From contig CAYGZQ010000011.1 in assembly GCA_964354375.1 (NCBI GenBank), positions 13,722-77,721 of the forward strand: 64,000 nucleotides of DNA, in the 5' to 3' direction. This DNA is from CAYGZQ01 sp964354375 [NCBI: uncultured Planctomycetota bacterium]. Lineage in GTDB: Bacteria; JAJVIF01; JAPKYR01. The notes under the pieces were generated by a model. It worked only from the letters and a program-made list of their open reading frames with translations. It was not told the origin of the DNA and made no database searches. The position numbers were made by a program, and so were the translations under genes. Each line of letters opens with the position of its first letter. Within the stretch, counting starts at the first letter, position 1. This document shows positions 17,933 to 27,732 of the stretch, piece after piece.

Positions 17933-19073
17933 GTTTGCGTACAGCCAGCTCCTCGATGATGTCGGCGATCCTTTCCGCCGCGGACGGATCGCCGAACTTC
18001 CTCGCCTTCTCCCCCATGACATTGCGCATGTGTGGGTCTGTGAGAAGGATCACGATCTTATTAGCCAGGCGCGACGGATTCAGCTCCGATTCCTCGATGC
18101 AGAGAGCCGCTCCGGCCGACTCCCACGCCCTTGCATTCCTGACCTGGTGATTTTCCGCCGAAAAAGGGTAGGGGACGATCACCGACGGAAGCCCTCTGCA
18201 GGCCACCTCGGACAGCGTCGACGCGCCGGCCCTGCAGACCACCGCGTCGGCGGCGGCCAGGTATGTGGGCACGTCCTCGATGAACTCAACGACCGAGTAA
18301 CGCGACTCGGGCAGGGCTTTCCTGTCGACGACCACCTGGTCCAGCTTCCCACGGCCGCATTGGTGTACTACTCTCAGATCCATCCCGCGCGCGGTCATCG
18401 AGATTAACTTGACCGATTCAGGAAGATTCCTGTTGATTCCCGCGGCTCCCTGGCTTCCGCCCATCGCGAGCAACATCAAAGTGTCATCCCCAACTTTAAG
18501 CTGCGCCCTCGCGGATTTCCGATCCCCCTCCAAAACTTCAACTCTTGCAGGCGAGCTTATCGAGTGAGTCTTTTCCTCCCTGAAGAACCTTTTCGCCTGC
18601 GGATACGCAGTGAAAACGGCCGATGCGCGTTTTCCAAGGAAACGGTTTGTCAGGCCGGGGAAGGCGTTCGGCTCAATGATCGCCAGAGGTGTTCGAGTCA
18701 TCCACGCTGCCAATCCCACTGCGCCTGCGGCAAAACCTCCTGTAGTAAGAATTATGCCGGGCCTGATCCTTCGAATGAGTCCTACCGATCGAAACACAGA
18801 GCCAATCAGCAGGAAGAGGGTTCGCGTGTTGTACAGGATATTCATCGGATTCAGGCCCCTTCTTATCTCGGTCTGCCTGAGCCCGACGAACTCGATCCCC
18901 CTGGCGGGGATCAGGATCGACTCCATGCGGTGGCTGCTCCCTACCCATGTCGCCTTCATCTCTGGATGCCGCCGCCTGAGAACCTCCAGCACCGCGAGCG
19001 CGGGGAAAATATGTCCGCCCGTACCGCCTGCGGCGATTATCAGACCGCCGAATCCCTCACGCATGTTCTCCAC
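17922..19073 (-). CDS. murG: MurG, UDP-GlcNAc--lipid I N-acetylglucosaminyltransferase
   Basis: A 383-aa GT28 enzyme that adds GlcNAc to lipid I to make lipid II on the inner face of the cytoplasmic membrane. Visible signatures: the glycine-rich GGTGGHIFPALAV loop, FAAGAVGLAAW, LAMGGSQGAAGINR, VCRAGASTLSEVACRGLPSVIVPYP and the donor-site SAENHQVRNA. Length is near normal. It lies outside any division/cell-wall gene cluster and heads an operon with a GT2 enzyme and a methyltransferase. That raises the chance that it is a MurG-like paralogue with another acceptor, but every MurG signature is intact. Confidence 0.87.
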   Translation of the reverse strand: MENMREGFGGLIIAAGGTGGHIFPALAVLEVLRRRHPEMKATWVGSSHRMESILIPARGIEFVGLRQTEIRRGLNPMNILYNTRTLFLLIGSVFRSVGLIRRIRPGIILTTGGFAAGAVGLAAWMTRTPLAIIEPNAFPGLTNRFLGKRASAVFTAYPQAKRFFREEKTHSISSPARVEVLEGDRKSARAQLKVGDDTLMLLAMGGSQGAAGINRNLPESVKLISMTARGMDLRVVHQCGRGKLDQVVVDRKALPESRYSVVEFIEDVPTYLAAADAVVCRAGASTLSEVACRGLPSVIVPYPFSAENHQVRNARAWESAGAALCIEESELNPSRLANKIVILLTDPHMRNVMGEKARKFGDPSAAERIADIIEELAVRKRVS

Positions 19074-19129
19074 GACGCTAGATTAACACGAGCGGCATAT
19101 GAGTGAAAGGATTTTCGCCGGGCAGGACT

Positions 19130-19157
19130 TTGAGAGAGCGTCGATTCGTGCTAAACT
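19130..19157 (+). promoter_or_regulatory. Candidate promoter for cutA
   Basis: TTGAGA (19130-19135), a 16-base spacer and TAAACT (19152-19157), about 40 bases before the cutA ATG. Two copies of TGCATGTT follow in the leader. Confidence 0.4.
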
Positions 19158-19197
19158 AACAGGTTGCATGTTGGCGCTACTGCATGTTTGTTGAGCT

Positions 19198-19554
19198 ATG
19201 CAGACTCAAAATGGATATGCTCTCGTGCTCTCGACTGTGCCGTCGGTCGAAATCGGTCGCAAAATCGCTCGGGACATCGTTGAGAGCCGCCTTGCAGCCT
19301 GCGTGAACCTTGTCCCGAACCTTACGTCGGTATACGAGTGGGAAGACAAGCTGCAGGAAGAGCCCGAGGTGCTTCTGATCATCAAGACGACATCGGACCT
19401 TGTCGAGAGATTGAGAGCACGGATCGCAGAGATCCATCCCTATGCCGTCCCCGAAATCATCGCGATCCCGATTATGTCAGGCCACGAGAAATATCTGGAA
19501 TGGATTCAATCTGTGACATGCCCATGTGAAACCCGGGAGGATGCTGCCAAATGA
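19198..19554 (+). CDS. cutA: CutA1 divalent-cation tolerance family protein
   Basis: A 118-aa protein that fits the trimeric CutA1 family: VLSTVPSVEIGRKIARDIVESRLAACVNLVPNLTSVYEWEDKLQ, then IKTTSDLVERL and HPYAVPEIIAIPI. The family is linked to copper and other cation tolerance in enterobacteria, but the mechanism is unsettled. Its last four bases (ATGA) overlap the start of the TPR lipoprotein, so the two are translationally coupled. Confidence 0.93.
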   Translation: MQTQNGYALVLSTVPSVEIGRKIARDIVESRLAACVNLVPNLTSVYEWEDKLQEEPEVLLIIKTTSDLVERLRARIAEIHPYAVPEIIAIPIMSGHEKYLEWIQSVTCPCETREDAAK

Positions 19555-20699
19555 CACCCCTTCTTCGCTATTTCGCGTTTTCCGCACTTATTGCGTTGAC
19601 AACAGTTTCCCTGCTCGCGTGCCGTGAGACCAAGCCGGACACAGGCGGCGTGGACCGGTACAACCGCGGCATCTCGTTTCTAGAGCGCGGCGAATACAAG
19701 AACGCCATCACCGAATTCAAGGCCGCTCTTCGGTCGGACCCGTCCAACTTCGAGGCGCAGAAGGATTTGGCGGGGGCGTACGTCCTGGACGGCAACTTCC
19801 AGGAAGCCCGCGACAGTTATCTCGCGGCACGGGACATGAGGCCGAACGATCCGTCAATTTACTCGGACCTCGCATATGTCTATCAGAGTCTCGGTGAGAC
19901 CCAACTGGCATGGGATAACATCGAGAAGGCTCTTCAGTACGATCCGGGATATCCGCTGGCCAAGTACAGGTCGGGAGAGCTTTACCTGGCTCAGGGGGAC
20001 AGCGAGAACGCTCTCGCAGCGTTCGGCGAGTGCCTCAGCCTCGAATCCAATTCGAGGCTCTACATGGATGCCCAGGAGCAGATCGACAAGATCAACTCTC
20101 TGTTGGGCGCCACCGTGCCTCCTGGCGACCAGGAGGGCCAGACATCAGGGGTCGAGACGGAAGATCAGGCTGTAGAGGACCAGACAACCGAAGAAGCGAC
20201 TGCCGACGAGACTGCGTCGGAGCAAGCTGCCGAAGAGACTGTGGGCGACGAGGGGACGGAGGAAACGGCCGCCCCGGACGAGGAAACACCGGATGAGGAG
20301 CAACCGGCGACCGAGACGGCGGAAGAGGAGCCCGCTCCAGCAGAGACCACAGAGGAAGATCAGCCTGCGGAAGTGGAGAACGAGCCCGCGGAGCCGCCGC
20401 TTACCGGGGACGCGCTCTACGAGGACCGTCTGAGCCGCGGACGTCAGATGCGCGCCATCGGATCCTCCGCTGCGGCAATCGGTTTGCTTCTGGAGGCTTA
20501 CGACGTTCATCCCGACTACGCCCAGGTGAACTATGAGCTCGGTCTCGCCTACCTTCTGGACGGCCAGACCAGTGAGGGCAAGGGATACCTCCAGCGCTAC
20601 ATCGAGCTGGAGACCGATCCGGACTTGCGCGCCAAGGCGGAAGAAAGACTTCGCGCTATCGAAGGTGACGATGCCGGGGGCGATGAGGGCGAGGGATAG
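19551..20699 (+). CDS. TPR-repeat lipoprotein with a long acidic linker
   Basis: A 382-aa predicted lipoprotein. The signal peptide ends in the lipobox LLAC. Residues about 35-165 contain three to four TPR units ([21 protein letters not shown], then [22 protein letters not shown] and [20 protein letters not shown]). Residues about 190-285 are a low-complexity Glu/Thr/Ala/Pro linker with almost no basic or hydrophobic residues. A second TPR-like pair ([25 protein letters not shown]) closes the protein. Such proteins act as scaffolds in envelope assembly. It overlaps cutA by 4 bases and precedes uvrA by about 70. Confidence 0.8.
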   Translation: MTPLLRYFAFSALIALTTVSLLACRETKPDTGGVDRYNRGISFLERGEYKNAITEFKAALRSDPSNFEAQKDLAGAYVLDGNFQEARDSYLAARDMRPNDPSIYSDLAYVYQSLGETQLAWDNIEKALQYDPGYPLAKYRSGELYLAQGDSENALAAFGECLSLESNSRLYMDAQEQIDKINSLLGATVPPGDQEGQTSGVETEDQAVEDQTTEEATADETASEQAAEETVGDEGTEETAAPDEETPDEEQPATETAEEEPAPAETTEEDQPAEVENEPAEPPLTGDALYEDRLSRGRQMRAIGSSAAAIGLLLEAYDVHPDYAQVNYELGLAYLLDGQTSEGKGYLQRYIELETDPDLRAKAEERLRAIEGDDAGGDEGEG

Positions 20700-20771
20700 T
20701 GCTGATGGAAGGGTGCACAGCTTGGGTATGTCCGTGCATTGAGGGTGAGTGGATTGTCCGCTAAATCGGTC

Positions 20772-23702
20772 ATGAGCACCAGGAAAACGAAGAGCAGTCG
20801 AACCGTCGGCGATAATTCCGCCGACGCCTGCATTCCCGAAAGCCGCGACAAGATCATAGTCCGCGGCGCCAGGCAGCATAACCTCAAGAACATCGACGTA
20901 GAGATACCCCGGAACCGGCTGGTCGTGATCAGCGGCCTGTCCGGATCGGGGAAATCATCCCTTGCTTTTGACACCATTTATGCCGAAGGTCAGCGCCGTT
21001 ACGTCGAAAGCCTGTCGTCGTACGCTCGGCAGTTCCTGGGCCAGATGGACAAGCCCGACGTTGACTACATCGACGGACTGTCGCCGGCCATATCGATCGA
21101 TCAGAAAGCCACGAGCCACAACCCGAGGTCCACGGTCGGGACGGTCACCGAAATATACGACTATCTCCGTCTTCTGTACGCGCGGGTGGGCGAACCCCAC
21201 TGCCCGAAATGCGGCGCAAGCGTCTCCAGCCAGTCTCCCCAGGAAATCGTCGACCGAATCCTTCAGAAACCTGAGGGCGCCAAGCTCTACATCCTTGCGC
21301 CGATCATCCGACGCAAGAAGGGGCAGTATCAGAAGCTTTTCACCGAGCTGGCGCAGGAGGGTTTCAGCCGCGTCAGAGTTGACGGGCAGATATACCTCCT
21401 CACCGACGACATCGATCTGGACCGCTACGGCATTCATTCCATCGACATCGTCGTCGACCGTCTTGAGGCCAAGGAGTCGGTCAAGCAGCGCCTCACCGAG
21501 TCCGTCGAGCTGAGCCTGGACCGTGCCGACGGCATGGTGATCATCTTTGAGCCGGACACCGGCGACGAAGAGCTGTTCAGCATAAGGTTCGCCTGCGACC
21601 TCTGCGGCATCTCCCTCCCCGAGATTACCCCCAAGCTTTTCAGCTTCAACTCGCCGTACGGGGCGTGCGAGAAGTGCGGCGGACTGGGGACTCTGAAGGA
21701 GATCGACCCCGATCTTGTCATCGACATCGATCGGTCCCTCGTCGATGAGGCGGTGCTGCCGTGGCGAGGAACCAGCTCGGGCTACTTGACCAGCATGATC
21801 CATGCAGCGGCCCATGAACTGGGCATCGATCCCTATGTGCAGCTTCGGAAACAGGACCCGAAGTCGGTTGACGCGCTCATCCATGGGGGGAAATCGGTCA
21901 AGGTGAGATTCGCGTTCCACGATTCGCAGGGCAGGCTTCGAAAGGGCCGGTTCACTTTCCGGGGCGTCCTGGACTACCTCCAGACCAGGTACCGCGAGAC
22001 GACCTCAGACTACATCAGAAGCGTACTGGAAATGTACATGAGCGACCGCCCCTGTCCCGAATGCAAGGGCAAGCGACTCAAGGAGGTCGTGCTCGCCGTC
22101 ACGCTCGACGGTGTGAACATTTACGATGTCACCGAGCAGCCGGTCCGCGGGAGCCTTGACTTTTTCCAGACATTGAAGCTCACGCCGTACCAGCAGAAGG
22201 TCGGCGACCGGATTCTGAGGGAGATTGTCGCCCGACTGTCATTCCTCAACAATGTCGGCCTGTCCTATATCACGCTCTCCCGGACTGCTAGGACTCTCTC
22301 CGGCGGCGAGAGCCAGAGAATACGTCTGGCTACGCAGATCGGGAGCAATCTTGCAGGCGTGCTGTATATCCTTGACGAGCCGTCGATCGGACTCCACCAG
22401 AGAGACAACGCCCGTCTTATCGCAACATTGAAGGGCTTGAGAGACCTCGGGAACACGGTGATCGTGGTCGAGCACGACGAGAACACGATCCGCTCCGCAG
22501 ACTATGTCATCGACCTGGGTCCGGGCGCGGGTGTCCACGGAGGTACGGTTGTCGCCCACGGGACTCCTGCGGAAATCGAGGCATGCGAGAAGAGTCCGAC
22601 CGGCAGGTTTCTGGAAATGAAAAGCGGTTTGACGGGCTTTCCGAAAAGGATAGTGCGTCCCGGCAACGGGAAGAGGCTGATTGTGCGAAGCCCCCGCCAG
22701 AACAACCTCAAGGGCGTCGATATCGCCTTCCCCCTGGGTACGTTCATCGCGGTTACGGGCGTGTCCGGAAGCGGCAAGTCCAGCCTGGTCAACGAGACCC
22801 TGTGGCGGAACATCGCGCATGAGTTCGGTGTCCGCACGGAAAAACCGGGCATGTGCGACGGGATCGAAGGTCTGGAGCACATCGACGCGGGGATAGTTGT
22901 CGATCAGTCCCCCATCGGGCGCACCCCGAGATCGAACCCGGTCACATACACCAAGATTTTCGACAAGATTCGGAACCTGTTCGCGAGCACTCCCGAGGCC
23001 AAGTCGAGGGGATACTCTCCCGGACGCTTCAGTTTCAATGTTCGCGGGGGTCGATGCGCTCGATGCGAGGGCGACGGGATGCTGAAGATCGAGATGCATT
23101 TCCTGCCGGATGTCTATGTAAACTGCGAATCGTGCGGCGGCAAGAGGTACAATCGCGAGACGCTCGAGATCAAGTACCGCGGCAAGACCATCCACGACGT
23201 CCTCACGATGACGGTCGACACGGCGGTCGATTTCTTCTCCGCCCACACGGCGATATCCGAGAGGCTTGAATTGATACGCGACGTGGGGCTGGGATATATC
23301 CAGCTCGGGCAGCCTGCTCCCACGCTTTCCGGCGGAGAGGCCCAGAGAGTCAAGCTTGCCGCGGAGCTTGCGAAGAAGAAGCAGGGCAGGGTGCTGTACA
23401 TTCTCGACGAGCCCACAACCGGGCTGCACTACTTCGATGTTGTGAAGCTGCTGGTGGTCCTCCAGCGGCTTGTCGATATGGGCAATACGGTGGTCGTGAT
23501 CGAGCACAACCTCGATGTTGTCGCCGCGGCCGACCACGTGATAGACCTGGGCCCTGAAGGTGGCGAAGATGGCGGATACCTTGTTGCATCCGGAACGCCC
23601 GACGAGATCGCGAGGAACTCGAAAAGCTATACCGGCAGGTTTCTCGCGAAAATGTTCGGGTTGCCCGGAGCGTCCAGATCCGTCGGCAAGAAAGGAGCAT
23701 AG
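20772..23702 (+). CDS. uvrA: UvrA, excinuclease ABC subunit A
   Basis: A 976-aa damage-recognition ATPase of nucleotide excision repair. Both ABC halves are complete: Walker [15 protein letters not shown] and [14 protein letters not shown], signatures [12 protein letters not shown] and [12 protein letters not shown], Walker [16 protein letters not shown] and [15 protein letters not shown]. Zinc-binding Cys motifs are visible ([45 protein letters not shown]). I chose the ATG at 20772; TTG or GTG codons at 20739-20745 in the same frame could extend it by up to 11 residues. No repeat like the LexA operators at 49.5 kb was seen upstream. The next gene, ogt, is 10 bp downstream, which makes a DNA-repair pair. 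Confidence 0.96.
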   Translation: MSTRKTKSSRTVGDNSADACIPESRDKIIVRGARQHNLKNIDVEIPRNRLVVISGLSGSGKSSLAFDTIYAEGQRRYVESLSSYARQFLGQMDKPDVDYIDGLSPAISIDQKATSHNPRSTVGTVTEIYDYLRLLYARVGEPHCPKCGASVSSQSPQEIVDRILQKPEGAKLYILAPIIRRKKGQYQKLFTELAQEGFSRVRVDGQIYLLTDDIDLDRYGIHSIDIVVDRLEAKESVKQRLTESVELSLDRADGMVIIFEPDTGDEELFSIRFACDLCGISLPEITPKLFSFNSPYGACEKCGGLGTLKEIDPDLVIDIDRSLVDEAVLPWRGTSSGYLTSMIHAAAHELGIDPYVQLRKQDPKSVDALIHGGKSVKVRFAFHDSQGRLRKGRFTFRGVLDYLQTRYRETTSDYIRSVLEMYMSDRPCPECKGKRLKEVVLAVTLDGVNIYDVTEQPVRGSLDFFQTLKLTPYQQKVGDRILREIVARLSFLNNVGLSYITLSRTARTLSGGESQRIRLATQIGSNLAGVLYILDEPSIGLHQRDNARLIATLKGLRDLGNTVIVVEHDENTIRSADYVIDLGPGAGVHGGTVVAHGTPAEIEACEKSPTGRFLEMKSGLTGFPKRIVRPGNGKRLIVRSPRQNNLKGVDIAFPLGTFIAVTGVSGSGKSSLVNETLWRNIAHEFGVRTEKPGMCDGIEGLEHIDAGIVVDQSPIGRTPRSNPVTYTKIFDKIRNLFASTPEAKSRGYSPGRFSFNVRGGRCARCEGDGMLKIEMHFLPDVYVNCESCGGKRYNRETLEIKYRGKTIHDVLTMTVDTAVDFFSAHTAISERLELIRDVGLGYIQLGQPAPTLSGGEAQRVKLAAELAKKKQGRVLYILDEPTTGLHYFDVVKLLVVLQRLVDMGNTVVVIEHNLDVVAAADHVIDLGPEGGEDGGYLVASGTPDEIARNSKSYTGRFLAKMFGLPGASRSVGKKGA

Positions 23703-23712
23703 CACTACAGTC

Positions 23713-24219
23713 ATGACCAGGGCAGCAATGATCTGGGATGAGGGGGAACGGTGGTACGGTGCAGTTGCGAGCGATGAGGGGGTTCTTTTCCTTACATGGT
23801 CGACGGACCGGGACGAGGTGGCTCGAAGTCTCCCCGATCTCAGGGGTGTAAAGGTCGGCGCCGCTGCAAGAAGGAACCTGGAGCGCCTGAGACGAGAGCT
23901 GAGGGAGTACCACGCCGGGAAGCGCAGAAGGTTCACCATTCGTGCGGTGCCGCAGGGCACCGAGTTCCAGAAGCAGGTATGGTCGGCTCTGGAGGGGATT
24001 CCGTACGGGAAGTCGACCACGTACGGTGAGCTGGCGAAGCAGATAGGCAAACCCGAGGCGATGCGCGCCGTCGGGCAGGCGGTCGGGAGGAACCCGGTGT
24101 CCATCATCATCCCTTGTCACCGGGTGCTGGCCGCCGGCGGAAAACTGGGGGGTTTCGGCGGAGGGCTTGAGGAGAAAAGAAGGCTTCTGAGGCTCGAAGG
24201 AATCGAGTGGGAAGAGTAG
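23713..24219 (+). CDS. ogt: Methylated-DNA--protein-cysteine methyltransferase
   Basis: A 168-aa suicide repair protein that takes the alkyl group from O6-alkylguanine onto a Cys. The active site is IIIPCHRVLAAGG, preceded by the helix-turn-helix region (IPYGKSTTYGELAKQIGKPEAMRAVGQAVGRNP) that flips the base. The N-terminal domain is of the short Ogt type. The ATG 10 bases after the uvrA stop is used; the frame extends further upstream but inside uvrA. Co-transcription with uvrA is likely. Confidence 0.93.
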   Translation: MTRAAMIWDEGERWYGAVASDEGVLFLTWSTDRDEVARSLPDLRGVKVGAAARRNLERLRRELREYHAGKRRRFTIRAVPQGTEFQKQVWSALEGIPYGKSTTYGELAKQIGKPEAMRAVGQAVGRNPVSIIIPCHRVLAAGGKLGGFGGGLEEKRRLLRLEGIEWEE

Positions 24220-24286
24220 TCTCGCGCCGAATACGCGATTTTATCGAGTTTTAAGCTTCTTAAACATAGGCGTCGATTCCGCCGTA

Positions 24287-24295
24287 TGTTATAAT
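24287..24295 (+). promoter_or_regulatory. Extended -10 promoter element before rapZ
   Basis: TGTTATAAT (an extended -10, TGnTATAAT) about 43 bases before the rapZ ATG. No good -35 hexamer is seen. A short GGCCT/AGGCC hairpin lies in the leader. Confidence 0.45.
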
Positions 24296-24338
24296 GCCGT
24301 TTCTTCTAATCCGGCCTACAAAGGCCTGAACCGGGGGC

Positions 24339-25268
24339 ATGACACCTCTACCGGAAATGCAACCTGGAACTGAGGCTCCTCGTCCGGATGCTGCTCGATC
24401 GCCGGCAATAGTCATTATCACAGGCATGTCCGGCGCCGGGAAAACCAGTGCCCTGCGCGTCTTTGAGGACGCCAACTTCTTCACGATCGACAATCTTCCC
24501 CCGCAGTTGCTCGAAAGATTCATTGCGTTGTGCCTGGCCGGTTCCGGAACCGACGCGAGTTTCGCCGGTATGGCCGTCGTGATCGACATCCGTGCCAGGG
24601 GGTTCTTCGAGGGCCTGATTGAGAACGTTCGCGCACTCAAGAGGTCCGGCTACGACGTCAAGATGATTTTCCTGGACGCAAAGGACCACATCCTCGTTCG
24701 CAGGTACAAGGAAACGCGTCGCGAGCATCCCCTTGCCAAGCCAGGCGAACAGCTCGAAAAAGCCCTGAAGCGCGAGCGCGATATCCTCGCTGCAGTCGAG
24801 CGCGAGGCCGATTTCACCCTCGACACATCCAACCTGCCTCCCGCAGAGCTCCGCAAGCAGATCGAGTCCTATATCTCCGACGAGCGGGAGAAGCCGAGGA
24901 CGAGCATCCGCGTCCTGTCGTTCGGCTACAAGTACGGCATACCTCTAGACCCGGACTTTGTCTTCGACGTGAGGTTCCTTCCCAATCCGTTCTACGAGCC
25001 CGAGTTGAAGGGGCTGACGGGTCTCGAAGCGAAGATCGCCCGTTACATCGAGCGCGCTCCCGAGTGCAAGGAGTTCGTTGAGAAGGTGGACGGCCTTCTT
25101 GAGTGGCTCATTCCTCTTTTCAGCGAGGAGGGGAGGCTCAGGCTGAACGTGGCGATCGGATGCACCGGCGGTCAGCACAGGAGCGTCTACATCGCGGAAA
25201 AGCTAGGCGAGGCTTTGAGAAAGCGGGGTTTTGAGGTTAATGTTGTGCACCGTGACATAGGGAAATAG
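24339..25268 (+). CDS. rapZ: RapZ/YvcJ family nucleotide-binding protein
   Basis: A 309-aa protein of the RapZ (RNase adapter, YvcJ/YhbJ) family. The N-terminal kinase-like domain has Walker A GMSGAGKTSALRVFED, followed by the family block FFTIDNLPPQLLERF. The C-terminal domain has SFGYKYGIPLDPDFVFDVRFLPNP and ends with the diagnostic IGCTGGQHRSVYIAEKL. In E. coli RapZ delivers small RNAs to RNase E in glucosamine-6-phosphate control; in other phyla the role is less clear. The 25-residue N-terminal stretch rich in Pro, Glu and Ala before the P-loop is longer than usual. Confidence 0.93.
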   Translation: MTPLPEMQPGTEAPRPDAARSPAIVIITGMSGAGKTSALRVFEDANFFTIDNLPPQLLERFIALCLAGSGTDASFAGMAVVIDIRARGFFEGLIENVRALKRSGYDVKMIFLDAKDHILVRRYKETRREHPLAKPGEQLEKALKRERDILAAVEREADFTLDTSNLPPAELRKQIESYISDEREKPRTSIRVLSFGYKYGIPLDPDFVFDVRFLPNPFYEPELKGLTGLEAKIARYIERAPECKEFVEKVDGLLEWLIPLFSEEGRLRLNVAIGCTGGQHRSVYIAEKLGEALRKRGFEVNVVHRDIGK

Positions 25269-25303
25269 CCGTGGCTTCCCTTCGGAAACTTCGGTAAATG
25301 CAT

Positions 25304-25334
25304 CAACAATAACAAACAACAAACAACAAACATT
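25304..25334 (+). promoter_or_regulatory. CAA-rich unstructured leader of gap
   Basis: A run of CAACAAT/AACAAAC units directly before the GGAGGAAG ribosome-binding site of gap. It has no G in about 30 bases and so cannot fold. Such CA-rich leaders are known to raise translation; that role is inferred here. Confidence 0.45.
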
Positions 25335-25350
25335 ACTGGAGGAAGAGAAT

Positions 25351-26388
25351 ATGGCTGCAAAAGTGGGAATTAACGGATTCGGGCGGATCGGGCGGCTGAT
25401 CCTGCGGATCTGGGCCGAGAGGCTGCGCAAGGGCGAGAAGCTCCCCTGGGACATCGTCGCGATCAACTCGAGGTCCAGCACGAAGACCAAGGGCCACACT
25501 CTCAGGTACGACACCGTCTACCATCGATTCGACTGCGAGTACGATGAAGGCGCCAACGAGGTCAGGCTTCCGGATATAGGCAAGACAATCAAGTGCCTTG
25601 TCCACAACGATCCGTCGGAGCTGCCCTGGAAAGATCTGGGCGTCGACATCGCGGTCGAGGCCACGGGCAAATTCAACGAGCGTGAAGCGTGCATGAAACA
25701 TATCAAGGCCGGGGCAAAAAAGGCCTTCCTGTCCGCGCCCGGCAAGGGCGATGGTCCCGACCTGACCGTGGTGTGGGGAGTGAATCACACCGACTACGAT
25801 CCGAAGAAGCATGTCATCGTGTCGAATGCGAGCTGCACCACCAACTGCCTTGCCCCGCTGGCGAAAGTCCTGCATGAGGGACTGGGGATCCAGGCGGGTC
25901 TGATGCTGACCATCCACGCATACACATCCACGCAGAACATCCTGGATAACTCTCACAAGGACCTCAGGCGGGCGCGAGCCGCGGCCTGCAACATGATCCC
26001 CACCTCCACCGGTGCCGCGAAGGCTGTCGGGCTTGTTCTCCCCCAGCTCAAGGGGAAGCTTACCGGGTTCGCGATCCGAATACCGACGCCCACGGTCAGC
26101 TTCATCGACCTAACGTGCATAGTCGGAAAGGACACGACCGTCGAGGAGGTCAACAACCTGTTCAAGGTCGCCGCGGAAGGCCCGATGAAGGGCATCATCA
26201 AGTACGAAACCGAGCCTTCGGTCTCGAGTGACCATGAGAAGACTCCCTACTCGACGATCTACGATGCCGAGCTGACGGAGGTCATGGGTGGGCGGCTGGT
26301 CAAGACCCTGGCATGGTATGACAACGAGTGGGGCTACACGGAGGCGCTCGTCGACGTACTGACGCACATGGTCAAAAAGGGCTTTTAA
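25351..26388 (+). CDS. gap: Glyceraldehyde-3-phosphate dehydrogenase, type I
   Basis: A 345-aa enzyme of glycolysis/gluconeogenesis. It has the NAD(P) fold KVGINGFGRIGRLILRIW, the active-site Cys in SNASCTTNCLAPL, the partner His in MLTIHAYTSTQNILD, and NEWGYTEALVDV at the C-terminus. The residue after the second beta strand that normally is Asp (AIND) and selects NAD is Ser here (AINSRSSTKTK). That suggests relaxed or NADP-preferring cofactor use, or an erythrose-4-phosphate dehydrogenase-like role. A strong GGAGGAAG precedes the ATG. It is first in the gap-pgk-tpiA run. Confidence 0.94.
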   Translation: MAAKVGINGFGRIGRLILRIWAERLRKGEKLPWDIVAINSRSSTKTKGHTLRYDTVYHRFDCEYDEGANEVRLPDIGKTIKCLVHNDPSELPWKDLGVDIAVEATGKFNEREACMKHIKAGAKKAFLSAPGKGDGPDLTVVWGVNHTDYDPKKHVIVSNASCTTNCLAPLAKVLHEGLGIQAGLMLTIHAYTSTQNILDNSHKDLRRARAAACNMIPTSTGAAKAVGLVLPQLKGKLTGFAIRIPTPTVSFIDLTCIVGKDTTVEEVNNLFKVAAEGPMKGIIKYETEPSVSSDHEKTPYSTIYDAELTEVMGGRLVKTLAWYDNEWGYTEALVDVLTHMVKKGF

Positions 26389-26450
26389 TATCAGCTGTCC
26401 CGGACCGGACTTGGAAGGGATCCGGGGTGGATAGCGGGAGGAACGTTCAA

Positions 26451-27656
26451 ATGAAGCAATTCCCACATGTAAAGGACGCTGATGTCCAGGGCAAGAGGGT
26501 CTTTCTCCGTTGCGATTACAACGTGCCCCTGGACGAGGAAGGGCATATTACCGATGAGAGCCGCATCCTCGCCAGCCTCCGAACCGTGCATAATCTGCTC
26601 GATCGCGGCGCTCGCGTGTTTGTCACCAGTCACCTGGGCCGACCCGACGGCAAGGTCGTGCCCTCACTCAGCCTGAAGCCGGTCGCCGTACGACTTGCCG
26701 ACCTTGTCGGGGGCGAAGTTCCCCTGGTGGAGAACTACCTCGATAAGCAGGTGCCGGACATCCTCAAGCGTATCGGCCCCGGCGAAATCGCGGTGCTCGA
26801 GAATGTCCGCTTCTGGCCCGGTGAGGAGAAGAACGATCCGGATCTGGCCAAGGCGTACGCCAGGCTTGCGGAGATCTTCGTCAATGACGCTTTCGGCACG
26901 AGCCATCGCGCTCATGCCAGCGTTGTGGGTGTCTCCGAGTACCTTCCGCACTACGCAGGTTTCCTTCTCCATGATGAGCTGGAGCACCTCGACAATCTTC
27001 TGTCCGAGGATGTCAAGAGGCCGTATGTCGTTGCTCTTGGCGGCGCAAAGGTCAAGAACAAGCTTCCCATCCTGGAGTTCCTGGCTCCCCGCGTCGATAC
27101 AATTCTTATCGGCGGCGCCTCGTCCTTCACTTTCCTCAAGGCCCAGTGGCGGGAAGTGGGCAAGAGCAAGGTCGATGAGAGCCTGCTGGACGAAGCGAGA
27201 AAAATTCTGAACAACCAGGCTACGATGGGGTACCGGGTCGAGCTGCCAAGGGACCTGCTTGTGGCTCCGAACGGCGATCCCGAGACGAAGCCCAGGATGG
27301 TCGATGTCGACGACATCCCCGCGGATTGCGCCGGCTACGATATCGGGAACAAGACGCGCAAGGCGTGGGACGCGCTGCTTCGACGCGCCGGCACTGTCCT
27401 TTGGAACGGACCTATGGGACTCTTCGAAGACTGGCGGTATAATGGCGGCACCAGAGCGGTAGCGAAAGCCATCGCCCTCGGAAACGCGTACTCGGTCGCA
27501 GGCGGTGGCGAGACCATGAGCGCCATCAATCATTTCGGTCTCGGCTGGGGATTCAGCCACATCTCGACCGGTGGCGGCGCAAGCCTCGAATACCTCAGCG
27601 GAATGACCCTCCCGGGCGTCGAGGCGATTATGCGCCCGCAGCCCGGGACTGTTTGA
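26451..27656 (+). CDS. pgk: Phosphoglycerate kinase
   Basis: A 401-aa two-domain kinase that makes ATP from 1,3-bisphosphoglycerate. Family features: KRVFLRCDYNVPLDEEG, the substrate loop SHLGRPDG, FVNDAFGTSHRAHASVVGVS, VALGGAKVKNKLPIL, and the ATP-side VAGGGETMSAINHFGL with STGGGASLEYLSG. The start is the ATG with GGGAGG 9 bases upstream; the open frame extends further but overlaps gap. The neighbours gap and tpiA are adjacent steps of the pathway, so this is a glycolytic operon. Confidence 0.96.
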   Translation: MKQFPHVKDADVQGKRVFLRCDYNVPLDEEGHITDESRILASLRTVHNLLDRGARVFVTSHLGRPDGKVVPSLSLKPVAVRLADLVGGEVPLVENYLDKQVPDILKRIGPGEIAVLENVRFWPGEEKNDPDLAKAYARLAEIFVNDAFGTSHRAHASVVGVSEYLPHYAGFLLHDELEHLDNLLSEDVKRPYVVALGGAKVKNKLPILEFLAPRVDTILIGGASSFTFLKAQWREVGKSKVDESLLDEARKILNNQATMGYRVELPRDLLVAPNGDPETKPRMVDVDDIPADCAGYDIGNKTRKAWDALLRRAGTVLWNGPMGLFEDWRYNGGTRAVAKAIALGNAYSVAGGGETMSAINHFGLGWGFSHISTGGGASLEYLSGMTLPGVEAIMRPQPGTV

Positions 27657-27732
27657 GTCCCGTGAAGTCCCCTCGGGCTTGTGTGCCGTCCCGAGACTTC
27701 CCGGCTCCTGCCGTTGCCTGGTGAGGTGATCT

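Noticed and set aside
22239-24110. A 623-codon open frame on the minus strand opposite uvrA and ogt
   Set aside because: It lies fully antisense to two genes with clear family motifs, and its translation has no recognisable domain. Long antisense frames are common in GC-rich DNA.
25301-25340. CAA-type repeats considered as a CRISPR or satellite array
   Set aside because: Far too short, no spacers, no cas gene; better explained as a leader.
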